Below are positions 41,289 to 49,869 of a stretch of DNA of 64,000 nucleotides, piece after piece (the stretch's first letter is position 1; each line of letters opens with the position of its first letter). The DNA lies in the NCBI GenBank assembly GCA_034420695.1, contig DAOULB010000015.1, forward strand, positions 1-64,000, in the 5' to 3' direction. This stretch comes from Io17-Chloro-G2 sp034420695. GTDB taxonomy: Bacteria; Chloroflexota; Dehalococcoidia; Lucifugimonadales; UBA3495. A model generated the notes under the pieces. The model saw only the letters and a program-made list of their open reading frames with translations, made no database searches and was not told the origin of the DNA. Both the position numbers and the translations under genes were made by a program.

Positions 41289-44200
41289 GTGGACGAACTG
41301 TTCGGAGTGCCCGTCACCAGCATCGCTGCCGTTTTGGCCGTCGCCTTCGTCCTGGCCCTCGCTTTCCTACTCTTCATCAGGCTGCGCAACCCCATATTGT
41401 TCCGCATGGCCTTTCGCAACGTGTTCCGCAGGCCCGGACAGAGCCTCCTGATAGTGGCCGGGCTGATGCTCGCTACGGCCATCATCTCCAGCGCATTCAC
41501 CGTGGGAGACTCGGTCACCTACAGCCTCAAAAATGCCGCAGCAGAGTTCCTCGGCCCGGTGGACGAGATTGTTCGGGTAAGCGAGGACTCCGATGTCTGG
41601 CAGGGCCGCGCTCTCCCGGATGGCTTTCCGGAAAGCGTCTTCCAAGAGCTTGCCCCGGTCCTCGAAGCCGACCCGGATATCGACGGTGCGTTGCCCGTAC
41701 TCAGCGAGGATGTGGCTGCCATAAACCCCGCCAGCCGGCAGTTCGAGTCCCCCGTGCTTCTGGAGGGCGTGGACCCCCGGCGGGCAATGGCCTTCGAGGA
41801 AATATCCGTCACCGGGGGCTCCCCCATCGACCTTACGGCCTTGGGGCCCAACGAGGTCTACATTAACCAGGACGGCGCTGAGACATTGCAGGTTGGGCCC
41901 GGCGGCGTCCTAAGGGTGGCCTTGGGGCCGGGAACACCGGCGCCCTTGGTTGTGCGCGGCATCGTAGACGGGTCGTACCTCAGTCCTCGGGGCAAGGACG
42001 TCGTATTGACCGCATCCCTAAGCGCGGTACAGGAACTGCTGGGGCGTCCGGGGGAAATTTCCGCAGTTCTCATTTCCAACCGGGGCGATGTGTTCGGCGG
42101 CTTGGACCTGACGGACACTGTGCTGGAGCGCTACCAAGGCCACTCCGCAGTAGCCGGTAACGGGCTGGAACTGGCGCCGATCAAACGCAACGCCGTGGAC
42201 CAATCCAATGAAATCGGCGGCCTCTTCGTCTCGCTGTTTACCACCTTTGGACTGTTTTCCATCGGCGTGGGCCTCTTGCTGATATTCCTTGTCTTTTCCA
42301 TGCTGGCCGCAGAACGGAAGAGCGAGATGGGGATGGCGCGGGCCGTGGGTATGCAGCGGCAACATTTGGTCCGCATGTTCACGGTGGAAGGGGCCATTTA
42401 CGGCATCGGCTCCGCCGTCATCGGCGCGGCAATCGGGGCCGGCCTGGGAATTGCCCTGGTGGAGGCCGTGTCCGCCATCATCAGCGGGACGGTTGAAGAT
42501 TTCACTTTCAAGCCCCGAATCCAGCCGGTGAGTCTCGTCACCGCTTTCCTGGCCGGCAGCGTCCTCACCTTCGTCACGGTGGTTCTCTCGTCCAGGCGCA
42601 TCAGCCGGCTCAACATAGTTCGGGCCATTCGTGACCTGCCTGAGCCGCAATCAGCGGGTTCCCGCCTCGGAGGACTGCTTCGCTCCGCTGCTATAACCCT
42701 GCTGGGTGTGCTTGTATTCATCGCCGCTTTTCAGGCGGCCCATTTGCCCTTCTTCGGTCTGGGTCTGTCAATCATCGTCATCGGCATTGCAATGGGCGCT
42801 CGCTCATTGGGAGCGTCGCAGCGGTGGGCGTTCACCGGCGCCGGGCTGTTTCTGGTGGTCTACTGGTTGATACCCCACAGCTTCCTGAAGAACCTCAAGC
42901 AAGACTTCACCGAGGACATATCAGGCTTCTTTATCCTAGGCGTTCTGCTGGTCACCGGCGCAGTCCTGGTGACCGTCAACAACGCCCCGCTGGTTCTCAA
43001 ACTGATGAGCGGTACCTTCGGGCGCCATCGCCGGTATGCCCCCGTGGTGAAGTCCGCCGTGTCCTACCCTCTTCAGTCCCGTTACAGGACCGGAATGTCC
43101 CTGGCAATGTTCGCCATAGTTATCTTTTCCGTGACGGTCATGGCAACCTTCGTGGACGTCTTCAGCCGCCTCCTGGACAACCAGGAACGCCTGGGCGGGG
43201 GTTACGAGGTAATCGGGTTCGTGCAGGCTGACGTGAACCCGGTCGGCGACTTGAGAGCGGCGGTGGATGCCAAGCCGGAACTGGACTTTATTGAGCGCAT
43301 TGATGGCGTCCCCTCCGTAGGCACGTTCCACACCATCCTTCAGGCAGACGCCCGGCTGGCATCAGATTCCTCCGGTGAGTACGCCGACACCACCGTAACC
43401 GGAGTCGGCGCTGACTTCTTCGCCTCGAACCAATACGGCATCGCCCTTGCCGCGCCGGAGTACACCAACGACGGCCTCCCCGACCCCGCTGCGGTCTGGG
43501 AAGCCGTCCGGACGAATCCGGGGTTGGCTGTTGTCAATGCCACCATCGTTCCCAGCCGGAACAACGCCGCGTTTGCCTTGCCGTCAGACCAGTTCACTTT
43601 GGACGGGGTCGAGGACCTGTATGTCGAATTGGACGTGATGGACCCCGCGGACGTCACCGTGCGGGACCTGGAGAGCGGGAATGCGCTGGAACTGAAAGTG
43701 ATCGGCGTGCTGGACACCCTGGCATCCGCCGGACCGGTCCCCGTGGGGTTCTACACCGCCCCGGAGACCCTGGGACGGGAAGTAAGTGCAACCCAGTACT
43801 TCTTCAACATCGACGACAACGTGGAAGACGGGGCTGCGGCCATAGAAGCGTCCTTCTTCCAGCACGGGGTGGAAACCATCAACGTGAAGGAGTCCATAGC
43901 CGAGGCCCAGGCGTCCCAGCGGGCCCTCTTCAACCTGCTCATCGGTTTCATGGCCCTGGGCCTGCTGGTGGGCATCGCCGCGCTGGGGGTCATCAGCGCC
44001 CGGGCTGTGGTGGAACGCCGCCATGCCATTGGCGTACTGCGGGCCATCGGCTTTTCCCGGGGCATGGTCCAGCTGAGTTTCCTTGCCGAGTCTTCCTTCA
44101 TTTCCTTGCTCGGCATCGGCTTGGGGCTGGTGCTGGGCTTGGTCTCCTCGGTAAACCTCATTGATGAATTGCGTTTGGACGAACCGGAGGTCGAGTTTGT

Positions 44201-44324
44201 CCTGCCCTGGCTGAAAGTAATCCTCATTTCAGTGGGAGCCTACTTCTTCTCCCTTCTCACCACATTCCTGCCGGCCCGCCAAGCCGCCGCCGTTGCGCCG
44301 GCGGAAGCCCTCCGCTACGAGTAG
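41289..44324 (+). CDS. Large FtsX/MacB-like ABC permease
   Basis: A 1011-residue permease. An N-terminal membrane segment (~13-30), FRMAFRNVFRRPGQSLLIVAGLMLATAII (~52-75, the MacB-type first helix), an extracellular beta-rich domain (~90-310), and an FtsX domain (~315-450: LFSIGVGLLLIFLVFSMLAAERKSEMGMARAVGMQ) come first. Further paired helices (~470-560), a second large extracellular domain (~590-850), and a C-terminal FtsX domain (~880-1011: LFNLLIGFMALGLLVGIAALGVISARAVVERR; ends FLPARQAAAVAPAEALRYE) follow. Duplicated FtsX domains in one chain mean a single copy can form the permease. Cargo is unknown; lipoprotein release, lipid or peptide export are possible. GTG start 6 bp after the ATPase stop. 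Confidence 0.92.
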   Translation: MDELFGVPVTSIAAVLAVAFVLALAFLLFIRLRNPILFRMAFRNVFRRPGQSLLIVAGLMLATAIISSAFTVGDSVTYSLKNAAAEFLGPVDEIVRVSEDSDVWQGRALPDGFPESVFQELAPVLEADPDIDGALPVLSEDVAAINPASRQFESPVLLEGVDPRRAMAFEEISVTGGSPIDLTALGPNEVYINQDGAETLQVGPGGVLRVALGPGTPAPLVVRGIVDGSYLSPRGKDVVLTASLSAVQELLGRPGEISAVLISNRGDVFGGLDLTDTVLERYQGHSAVAGNGLELAPIKRNAVDQSNEIGGLFVSLFTTFGLFSIGVGLLLIFLVFSMLAAERKSEMGMARAVGMQRQHLVRMFTVEGAIYGIGSAVIGAAIGAGLGIALVEAVSAIISGTVEDFTFKPRIQPVSLVTAFLAGSVLTFVTVVLSSRRISRLNIVRAIRDLPEPQSAGSRLGGLLRSAAITLLGVLVFIAAFQAAHLPFFGLGLSIIVIGIAMGARSLGASQRWAFTGAGLFLVVYWLIPHSFLKNLKQDFTEDISGFFILGVLLVTGAVLVTVNNAPLVLKLMSGTFGRHRRYAPVVKSAVSYPLQSRYRTGMSLAMFAIVIFSVTVMATFVDVFSRLLDNQERLGGGYEVIGFVQADVNPVGDLRAAVDAKPELDFIERIDGVPSVGTFHTILQADARLASDSSGEYADTTVTGVGADFFASNQYGIALAAPEYTNDGLPDPAAVWEAVRTNPGLAVVNATIVPSRNNAAFALPSDQFTLDGVEDLYVELDVMDPADVTVRDLESGNALELKVIGVLDTLASAGPVPVGFYTAPETLGREVSATQYFFNIDDNVEDGAAAIEASFFQHGVETINVKESIAEAQASQRALFNLLIGFMALGLLVGIAALGVISARAVVERRHAIGVLRAIGFSRGMVQLSFLAESSFISLLGIGLGLVLGLVSSVNLIDELRLDEPEVEFVLPWLKVILISVGAYFFSLLTTFLPARQAAAVAPAEALRYE

Positions 44325-44476
44325 CCGCATCAACCCACCTTGGCCAAAACACGGCGGTTGAACACCTTCCTCCAGATTGAACTGCGGGTTCCAGTGCGGA
44401 GGCCAAAGGCCACTCCACCCAGGCATACCCTACAACGGGCTGCCTGCCAACTGGGAGAGGCCTGCGCTAGTACAAG

Positions 44477-44620
44477 CTAGAGTTCCACCACCCGGCCTAT
44501 GAACAGCACCGTGCCTGTAGCCCGTTCCCGTACCAAGAAGATAAAGGGACGGTCTATGGTCAACTCCACCGGCTCTCCCGGTATCCCTGAGGTGGTTGTC
44601 CCCTTCGCCCCAGCAACCTG
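44477..44620 (-). pseudogene. Serpin C-terminal remnant
   Basis: On the minus strand an open frame ends TIDRPFIFLVRERATGTVLF then IGRVVEL and stop. This matches the serpin C-terminal signature (x-D-R-PF-x-F-x-I-R-x-x-x-TG-x-ILF-x-GRV), which lies after the reactive-centre loop. Preceding it is a Thr/Gly-rich stretch (AGAKGTTTSGIPGEP) where the hinge and reactive loop would be. Upstream of ~44620 serpin similarity vanishes and no start exists, so only the last ~48 codons survive, perhaps 10-12% of a serpin. Serpins are protease inhibitors; this one cannot function. Confidence 0.65.
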
Positions 44621-44655
44621 AGAACACCCGAGACCTCCGGAACCGGAGATGGTTG

Positions 44656-44661
44656 TATAAT
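44656..44661 (+). promoter_or_regulatory. -10 candidate for the fibronectin-like protein gene
   Basis: A perfect TATAAT lies 85 bp before ATG 44747. No convincing -35 at standard spacing. Confidence 0.4.
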
Positions 44662-44746
44662 TGGCTCATCGGACTTGGAAAGGCTGCCATCAGGAAACTT
44701 GGGAAAGCGTCAGTTCCCCTGAAGCAGGTATTCAAGGAAGGCGAGT

Positions 44747-46330
44747 ATGACCGGTCTATTCCGCACGGTTGCCATAGTTGCCCTGGCGGTGGTGCTGGTC
44801 GCGGGAACCTTCCTGTCCCTGTCCATCCTGAACCCCGGCCCCGGGGCCCAGGTGGTGAAGACCCTCGACAGTTTCTCGGTGGAAGCCGAGGGTAACCAGG
44901 CCGCGCCTCAGCCGGAAGGCGAGTTAAAGCCTTCCCATGAAACACCTTCGGTGGAAAGCGGCACACTGGTCCAACCTGTGGGGGCCCCGCGGGACCTGAT
45001 CGCCTCCTGGATCGACGGCTCCATCGTCCTCACTTGGCTAGCGCCTCCCGGAGGGACGGTCACGCACTACACCGTGACCCGAACCCGTTGGGACCGGCGA
45101 GCGCAAGTGGAGTGGTTCACTGTCGACAGCCCCGCAAGTAGGTACATCGACAACAATGTCCGCGACGGAGTGACCTACACCTATGCGGTCACCAGCCACG
45201 GTATCGGGCAGACGAGTCCCCCAGCTGGAGTGATGGTAACCAAGACGGGAAGCACCCGCCTGAAGGCTCCGCAGCTGGTCCGGGAAGGAACGGAGAATGT
45301 TCCTACCCGGGCGCTGCCCCAGGAGCTTGCTACTCCAATCTTCGACCCAGAGGCTGCGTACGACATTCCTACGCGGTACGGGGCCACGACCGAAGTCCAA
45401 CTGGCAGACTATCTCTCCGGAGAAGTGGGAGAAGTCGCCTTCTCCATCGGCCCCTGCGATGGTTCCAGCGGGGACTATTATGACTCGGTGACTGTGAAGA
45501 ACGGTGTCCTGCGGCTGGTGTCCAACGCCCGGGGCTACGTTCATGGGCAGAACACCGAAACTTCCACCGTTTGCACCTTGACGGCCTCCACCGGCACGGC
45601 AAGTGAGGAACGGGAAATACACCTCTATACGGTCCCGGACCGCACTCCACCGGAGCTGTTCCCCGGGGCGCTCACCCAAGTGGAGATTGGCTCGAACGAG
45701 ATGGGCCTGCGAGTGGAAGGGGCGGGAAGCCACTTGGGATACGTCCGGCTGGGGTGGAGGAAACCGGGCGGTCGTCCCAGCTTCGCAGTGGCATGGGGAG
45801 TGACCGACAGTACTGTTCTTGCCATCCCGGGACTGGAGCCGGAAACCACGTACGAGGTCAGGGCTTACCTGATGACCCGGCAGGCCTTCCACCTGTACAG
45901 CGCCGGCAGTTCGCCCTCCGCGGGAGTGCTGATCGCCGAGACTGCCCCGCACAGCAAGTGGGTTGGAAACCTCCCGGGAGGAGGCTTGGGCAAGAGCCAG
46001 AAGCTCACCATCCAGACCGCCTCGCCCTCGCTCCCGCCGACGCCAACCCCGGAGCCGACACTCCCGCCGGCGCCGGTGATCACTCTCCGGCCCCCACCGA
46101 CCCAGGAGCCGGACGACCATGACACGCCGGAAACCGACAACGACGATAGGGACGATACCCCCGATCTCGATACGCCGGAGCAGAACACCCCCACGCCAGA
46201 CCCGGTAACGCCCGACCCCGACACCCCTGAGCAGAATACTCCCACGCCGGATACTCCCACGCCGGATACCCCCACGCCTCAGACTTCGGAGACGGGGAGC
46301 GACGAAGAAGACTCGGATCAATCCAGCTAA
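44747..46330 (+). CDS. Exported fibronectin-III-like surface protein with Thr/Pro/Asp tail
   Basis: A 527-residue protein. The N-terminal hydrophobic segment (TVAIVALAVVLVAGTFLSLS, ~7-26) is a signal peptide or membrane anchor. An FnIII-like domain (~80-165: APRDLIASWIDGSIVLTWLA, ITxYTVTR-type strand, GVTYTYAVTSHG) is followed by a mid-domain with a conserved-looking PCDGSSGDYYDSVTV. A second FnIII-like unit (~310-395: YVRLGWRKPGG...TYEVRAYL) comes next. The last ~110 residues are low-complexity and acidic, with repeats TPTPDTPTPDTPTPQT and PEQNTPTPD. There is no LPXTG or C-terminal membrane helix. AAGGAAGGCG precedes the ATG. Probably a cell-envelope protein; ligand unknown. 9 bp before the kinase-like gene. 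Confidence 0.75.
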   Translation: MTGLFRTVAIVALAVVLVAGTFLSLSILNPGPGAQVVKTLDSFSVEAEGNQAAPQPEGELKPSHETPSVESGTLVQPVGAPRDLIASWIDGSIVLTWLAPPGGTVTHYTVTRTRWDRRAQVEWFTVDSPASRYIDNNVRDGVTYTYAVTSHGIGQTSPPAGVMVTKTGSTRLKAPQLVREGTENVPTRALPQELATPIFDPEAAYDIPTRYGATTEVQLADYLSGEVGEVAFSIGPCDGSSGDYYDSVTVKNGVLRLVSNARGYVHGQNTETSTVCTLTASTGTASEEREIHLYTVPDRTPPELFPGALTQVEIGSNEMGLRVEGAGSHLGYVRLGWRKPGGRPSFAVAWGVTDSTVLAIPGLEPETTYEVRAYLMTRQAFHLYSAGSSPSAGVLIAETAPHSKWVGNLPGGGLGKSQKLTIQTASPSLPPTPTPEPTLPPAPVITLRPPPTQEPDDHDTPETDNDDRDDTPDLDTPEQNTPTPDPVTPDPDTPEQNTPTPDTPTPDTPTPQTSETGSDEEDSDQSS

Positions 46331-46339
46331 GGTTGAGGC

Positions 46340-47581
46340 ATGACGACCGCCTCCATCGTCCCAGTCCCGCTACACCCCCGGGTGGAAATGCCCGAAGATC
46401 CCGGCTTGCCCGGCCTGCCCATGCTCCTGGACGGGGGGCAGGTTTGGGAGGCCTACTGCCGGCGCTTTGGGATCCCCGCGGCAGTCCCGATGGAGATCCG
46501 CATCCGTCGTTTCAACCACAGCCCAGGGAGCCAGGCCTCGGTGAGCTATGAGGCGGAATGGGATCCCGACGAGTTCCTGGCTTCCGAGAACTTTACTATC
46601 AGGCTGGACCGCAGCGGTGCCATTGAGTTGTTCCGGTTCCCCGAAGACGGTCATCTCCCAGGCCTGGAGCGAGCGGCCGTCCCCGAGGAAGCCATCAGGC
46701 TCCTCAACAAGTATGTGCTGAATGTACCCGCCCGGCGGGTTCGGGTTGACGTCGTCCGCTACAGACCTGGCGGACACGCCGTGCTGCGCCACAGGATTGG
46801 CCGGGCACGTTTCTACGTGCGGGCCATCCGCCCGGCGGCGGTGCACTCCTATGTACAGGCCGCGGAGCTGGCGGGGCACTCCGGCTTCGTGGTGCCGAGG
46901 CTGGCCGGATGCTGGCCCGAGGGTGGAATTCTGTGGCTGTCGGCGATCCCGGGGAGCAACCTGCGGGAACACATTCGCCGAGGTCACCAGCCGGACCCGC
47001 AAGCGCTCCTGGACGGTCTGGAGGCACTTTGGTCCGCCCCGTACAACGGGGTCGGGCAACATCCCTTTAACCTGCCCGGGGCCTATCGGATGGCCACACG
47101 GACACTGAGACACGCCACCCGCGGTCGGGAGAAACTCCGCCGTGATCTCAATGAGGCAAGAGGCCTCCTGGACCCCTTCGTCCAAGCCTGGACCCCAGTC
47201 TGTATCGCCCACAACGACTTCTACGACGACCAATTGCTGCTTCTGCCCGATGGCAGGATCGCCCTGGTGGACTTCGAGGAGACGGGCGCCGGTGACCCCC
47301 GGCTGGACGTGGGGAACTTCCTCGCCCACTTGGCATGGACGGCACGCTTCCGGCGGAAAGGGCCGGCCGAAGCCAGTCGGGACTATCGAGAGGTCTTTCG
47401 TCGGGCGGCCCTCGACCGGTTCCCTTGGAAGGAGAAGGAATTGGACCTTCGCGAGGCGGTGTGCCTGTTCCGCCTCTGCACTAACACCATACGTCAACTC
47501 CAGCAGGACTGGCCCAGCAGGCTCTCCCAAGGCCTTTCCCTGGTCAACGAGACACTATCGCAGTCTTGGGGGCCGCCGTAG
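46340..47581 (+). CDS. Phosphotransferase-family (APH/choline-kinase-like) protein
   Basis: A 413-residue protein with the aminoglycoside-phosphotransferase fold. The N-lobe contains VRVDVVRYRPGGHAVLRHRI (nucleotide-loop/strand region) and GRARFYVRAI with the probable ATP-binding residue. The catalytic loop is CIAHNDFYDDQLLLLPDGRI (HxDxxxxQ form of Brenner's motif), then the metal motif ALVDFEETGAGDPRLDVGNF. The usual Asn of HxDxxxxN is Gln here. Substrate (sugar, choline, antibiotic or protein) is unknown. It starts 9 bp after the fibronectin-like gene and is probably co-transcribed, which is odd since one is exported and the other cytosolic. Confidence 0.85.
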   Translation: MTTASIVPVPLHPRVEMPEDPGLPGLPMLLDGGQVWEAYCRRFGIPAAVPMEIRIRRFNHSPGSQASVSYEAEWDPDEFLASENFTIRLDRSGAIELFRFPEDGHLPGLERAAVPEEAIRLLNKYVLNVPARRVRVDVVRYRPGGHAVLRHRIGRARFYVRAIRPAAVHSYVQAAELAGHSGFVVPRLAGCWPEGGILWLSAIPGSNLREHIRRGHQPDPQALLDGLEALWSAPYNGVGQHPFNLPGAYRMATRTLRHATRGREKLRRDLNEARGLLDPFVQAWTPVCIAHNDFYDDQLLLLPDGRIALVDFEETGAGDPRLDVGNFLAHLAWTARFRRKGPAEASRDYREVFRRAALDRFPWKEKELDLREAVCLFRLCTNTIRQLQQDWPSRLSQGLSLVNETLSQSWGPP

Positions 47582-48222
47582 GCCGTGCCATTGCGACCGT
47601 CGCCCTCGTAGGCTGGTACCATGCTCTCCCTACCGATACAATCACGGCCCGACGCCCCTTGGGGGTGCCGCGACCGCGGAAGCAACCACTTCCCGGCTAC
47701 TGTCCAAAAACCCCTCGGGAGACCCGCCATCCCTGCCCAAAACCAGGGCTCTCGGCATTGAAATTGACCACTGCAACTCCAACAACTACCGGTGAAGGAC
47801 CTAATCACTCTTCTCCGTGAGTCTCCCATGACTTCCACGAACTTGCATTCGCATCTCGGGACCGTCCACGTCAGGTCACTCGCCGATAGGCCTCGATCCT
47901 GCAATCCGGAAGGTACGCACCGGCTAACCCAGGAGGATAGGGAGGATGGGATATTCCACGCAGGCAGCGGAGGACTGCGCGCGTGTTTTGATATAACATC
48001 TCAAGATTTCACTGACACTTGTATCTTTGGGCATGAGTCACATCACTATTGCTGGATAGGCACTGGGTGCGGCAGACCGACCTGACACTGGTCCTGTGAG
48101 GCCGTGTGCAAGCGAGGGTTATACCGTGCGCCGCACTCTCCCCCAAGGGAGCCCGAACAGCTGCCTAGGCAGATGAAGCCCGTATCTTACAAGAATGGGC
48201 CAGTATTGCAGGAGGGGCCATA
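47582..48222. other. Gene-poor stretch ending in an IS110 leader
   Basis: About 640 bp without a supportable gene. The right-hand ~130 bp (to 48222) look like the 5' non-coding end of an IS110 element, because the transposase N-terminus starts directly after. In intact IS110 elements such a region encodes the bridge RNA; only the position supports that here. Confidence 0.4.
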
Positions 48223-48312
48223 GTGGAAAAGAAGCTCATATACGTTGGAATAGACTTGGCTAAGAACCGAGTGGACGTCGCTGTCCGTCCTGAAGGTCCT
48301 TGGTGCCGTTGA
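48223..48312 (+). pseudogene. IS110-family transposase N-terminal remnant
   Basis: Thirty codons read EKKLIYVGIDLAKNRVDVAV then RPEGPWCR and a stop. YVGIDLAKxxVDVAVRP is the conserved start of IS110 DEDD transposases, with the first catalytic Asp in GID. GTG 48223 has an ideal GGAGGGG SD 6 nt upstream. After 48312 no transposase similarity remains; the end abuts the convergent HD-domain gene (30 bp away). Thus an IS110 insertion was truncated to its leader and first ~30 codons. Confidence 0.75.
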
Positions 48313-48342
48313 GCAATAGGACGCCTGCATTCCCAAGCTGAA

Positions 48343-48996
48343 TCAACTGCCGTCTCCCCGCTGGGCAGACAGATGGTTGAGCAGCAGCTCCCGGTATTCC
48401 TCCAAGGCGCGAGTTTCAAGACCCGGAGTCTTGGCCCGGTCGTCCCGCAACCGTAACCGCACTTTCTCCTCAAACCACGGTGTGTGGGTGAAAGAGCCCG
48501 CTTCCTCCTGCGACATCGGTCCTCCCTGGTAACCCAGAGACTCCACACTCGCTTCCGACAGTTGGCTGGCGTACACCTCGTCGGTGGCCACCAAGTAACG
48601 CTTGGCTGCTACGTGTTCTTCCACCATCGCTGCTACCGCGTCGGAGAATCCCAAGCTTCGCAGCGTTCCGGCTCCAAGGACTTCGTGCTGCACCACGCCC
48701 ACCCTGGTCCTCTCGCTGCTATCGTCCGGCCAGATATGCCCGATGTCATGCAGCAGCGCCGCTATTACTTCCTCATCGGTCCCTCCCTCGTCCCGCGCCA
48801 AATGCGCCGTTTGCAGAGCGTGTTCAAGCTGGGAGACGGCCTCCCCGTGGTACTCCGCGTCGCCAAGGCCCCGGTACAGGGCCAACAGCCGGTCGGCAAT
48901 TGCCTCCGGTGCCTCGGCGGATGGCTCCAAATCTCCAGATGAATACACCGACGCATCCACACCGTTTTGGGTATCCCCAACTTCAAAGCTCCTCAA
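48343..48996 (-). CDS. HD-domain oxygenase, PhnZ/TmpB-like
   Basis: A 217-residue HD-superfamily metalloprotein. Metal ligands: H in QLEHALQTAHLA, HD...H in ALLHDIGHIW, H in VVQHEVLGAG, H in VEEHVAAKRYL, D in LRLRDDRAK. The N-terminal Y-x-G-E (EYHGEAVSQLEH) and the C-terminal VESLGYQGGPMSQEE are hallmarks of the phosphonate-degradation HD subgroup (PhnZ, TmpB), mixed-valence diiron oxygenases cleaving the C-P bond of 2-amino-1-hydroxyethylphosphonate or related compounds. The partner PhnY/TmpA oxygenase is not nearby, so substrate is inferred. TTG start with GAGGAGGTGG upstream. Confidence 0.82.
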   Translation of the reverse strand: MRSFEVGDTQNGVDASVYSSGDLEPSAEAPEAIADRLLALYRGLGDAEYHGEAVSQLEHALQTAHLARDEGGTDEEVIAALLHDIGHIWPDDSSERTRVGVVQHEVLGAGTLRSLGFSDAVAAMVEEHVAAKRYLVATDEVYASQLSEASVESLGYQGGPMSQEEAGSFTHTPWFEEKVRLRLRDDRAKTPGLETRALEEYRELLLNHLSAQRGDGS

Positions 48997-49407
48997 ATGA
49001 CCACCTCCTCTCGAATCAGTCCCAGTTAAATTGGAGACCTCCTGCGAAACGAAGACACCGGAGTCAGGTCGCTCCCGAATTCCAGATCGACCTCCAAGGC
49101 ATTGACTGCCTCAATAAACACTCTGCCGCCTCTGTTACTAAGCCGATAACGATGGGGCATCGCGGACGCTCTCGCCGGTGATTTCCACCGCTGTCACAGC
49201 CTTGGTGTTCACGCCACACATGGATCTGGGGTTACGGAAAGCGTATGGTCCCGTACCCTCGTCTAAAGAGCGGGAACTCGCCACCCATGGTTGGATTATG
49301 CACTCTAAATTTGGATTGGACTGAAATAGCCGAGGCTATGTGAAATCAGGCATCAGCAGCAAATGCCCTCGAGGGCCCTGGGCTTGTGCATCCCTCAAAT
49401 TCATTTC
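48997..49407. other. Gene-free stretch
   Basis: About 410 bp between two leftward genes. No ORF with recognisable features and no convincing hairpin or promoter seen beyond the SD of the HD gene. Confidence 0.35.
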
Positions 49408-49869
49408 CTAAATGAATCGTGTCTGGCCTTCATACAAAGGGCGGCGGATGCGAATTGGTGGACTCCCTTCTAGGTTGTCCAATCTTAAAAGGTCGTGGTC
49501 TGTGGTTTCGATTACGGGGATGCGCCATTGAATAGCTGTACCTAGATGCGCTGCATCAAGTGGTTTTAGCCTTGGGCTATCGCGGTATTTTCTTACGAGA
49601 TCCCGTGTGATTGCAGCGGTTCGTGGATCAATCCCCACTGGGATGATGTAATCACGACCAAAGAACTCCTGGATCAATGCTTCGGATTCAACGTCGGATC
49701 GGCCACTCAGGTAGGCAGCCTCTATTGTCGCTATTACCGACACGAAAATCTCGGCTTCACCTCTCCTGGCTTGCTCGATGATTTGTGTGCAGTCGGATTG
49801 CAAATCCTGGTACCCGGCTAGGTACCCGATTACCACGTTTGACTCCCACAAACGCCTCGACACAGGCAT
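49408..49869 (-). CDS. PIN-domain protein (VapC-like)
   Basis: A 153-residue PIN nuclease-fold protein. Seen acidic sites: N-terminal LWESNVVIGYLAG (Glu in place of the usual Asp of LDTNV), Glu in SVIATIEAAYLSG, Asp in LKPLDAAHLGTAIQW, Asp in ETTDHDLLRLD. PIN proteins act as RNases, typically as VapC toxins. The D->E change in the first position could weaken metal binding. Its ATG overlaps the stop of the upstream gene by 1 bp (TGATG), so the two are co-translated as in toxin-antitoxin modules, though the partner is far larger than normal antitoxins. Confidence 0.82.
   Translation of the reverse strand: MPVSRRLWESNVVIGYLAGYQDLQSDCTQIIEQARRGEAEIFVSVIATIEAAYLSGRSDVESEALIQEFFGRDYIIPVGIDPRTAAITRDLVRKYRDSPRLKPLDAAHLGTAIQWRIPVIETTDHDLLRLDNLEGSPPIRIRRPLYEGQTRFI

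Larger units (their letters stand above)
44325..44746. other. Gene-poor stretch holding a serpin remnant and a promoter
   Basis: About 420 bp between the permease and the surface-protein gene. No intact gene. It contains the serpin C-terminal remnant on the minus strand (44477-44620) and a TATAAT upstream of the next gene. Confidence 0.5.

Noticed and set aside
44430..44966. 178-aa leftward frame near the surface-protein start
   Set aside because: In a different frame from the serpin relic and with no family features; the serpin similarity is in a frame that stops at 44477.
45038..46321. 427-aa frame opposite the fibronectin-like protein
   Set aside because: Arg/Gly-rich antisense product of the Thr/Pro/Asp repeats; the plus strand has a signal peptide, SD and FnIII-like domains.
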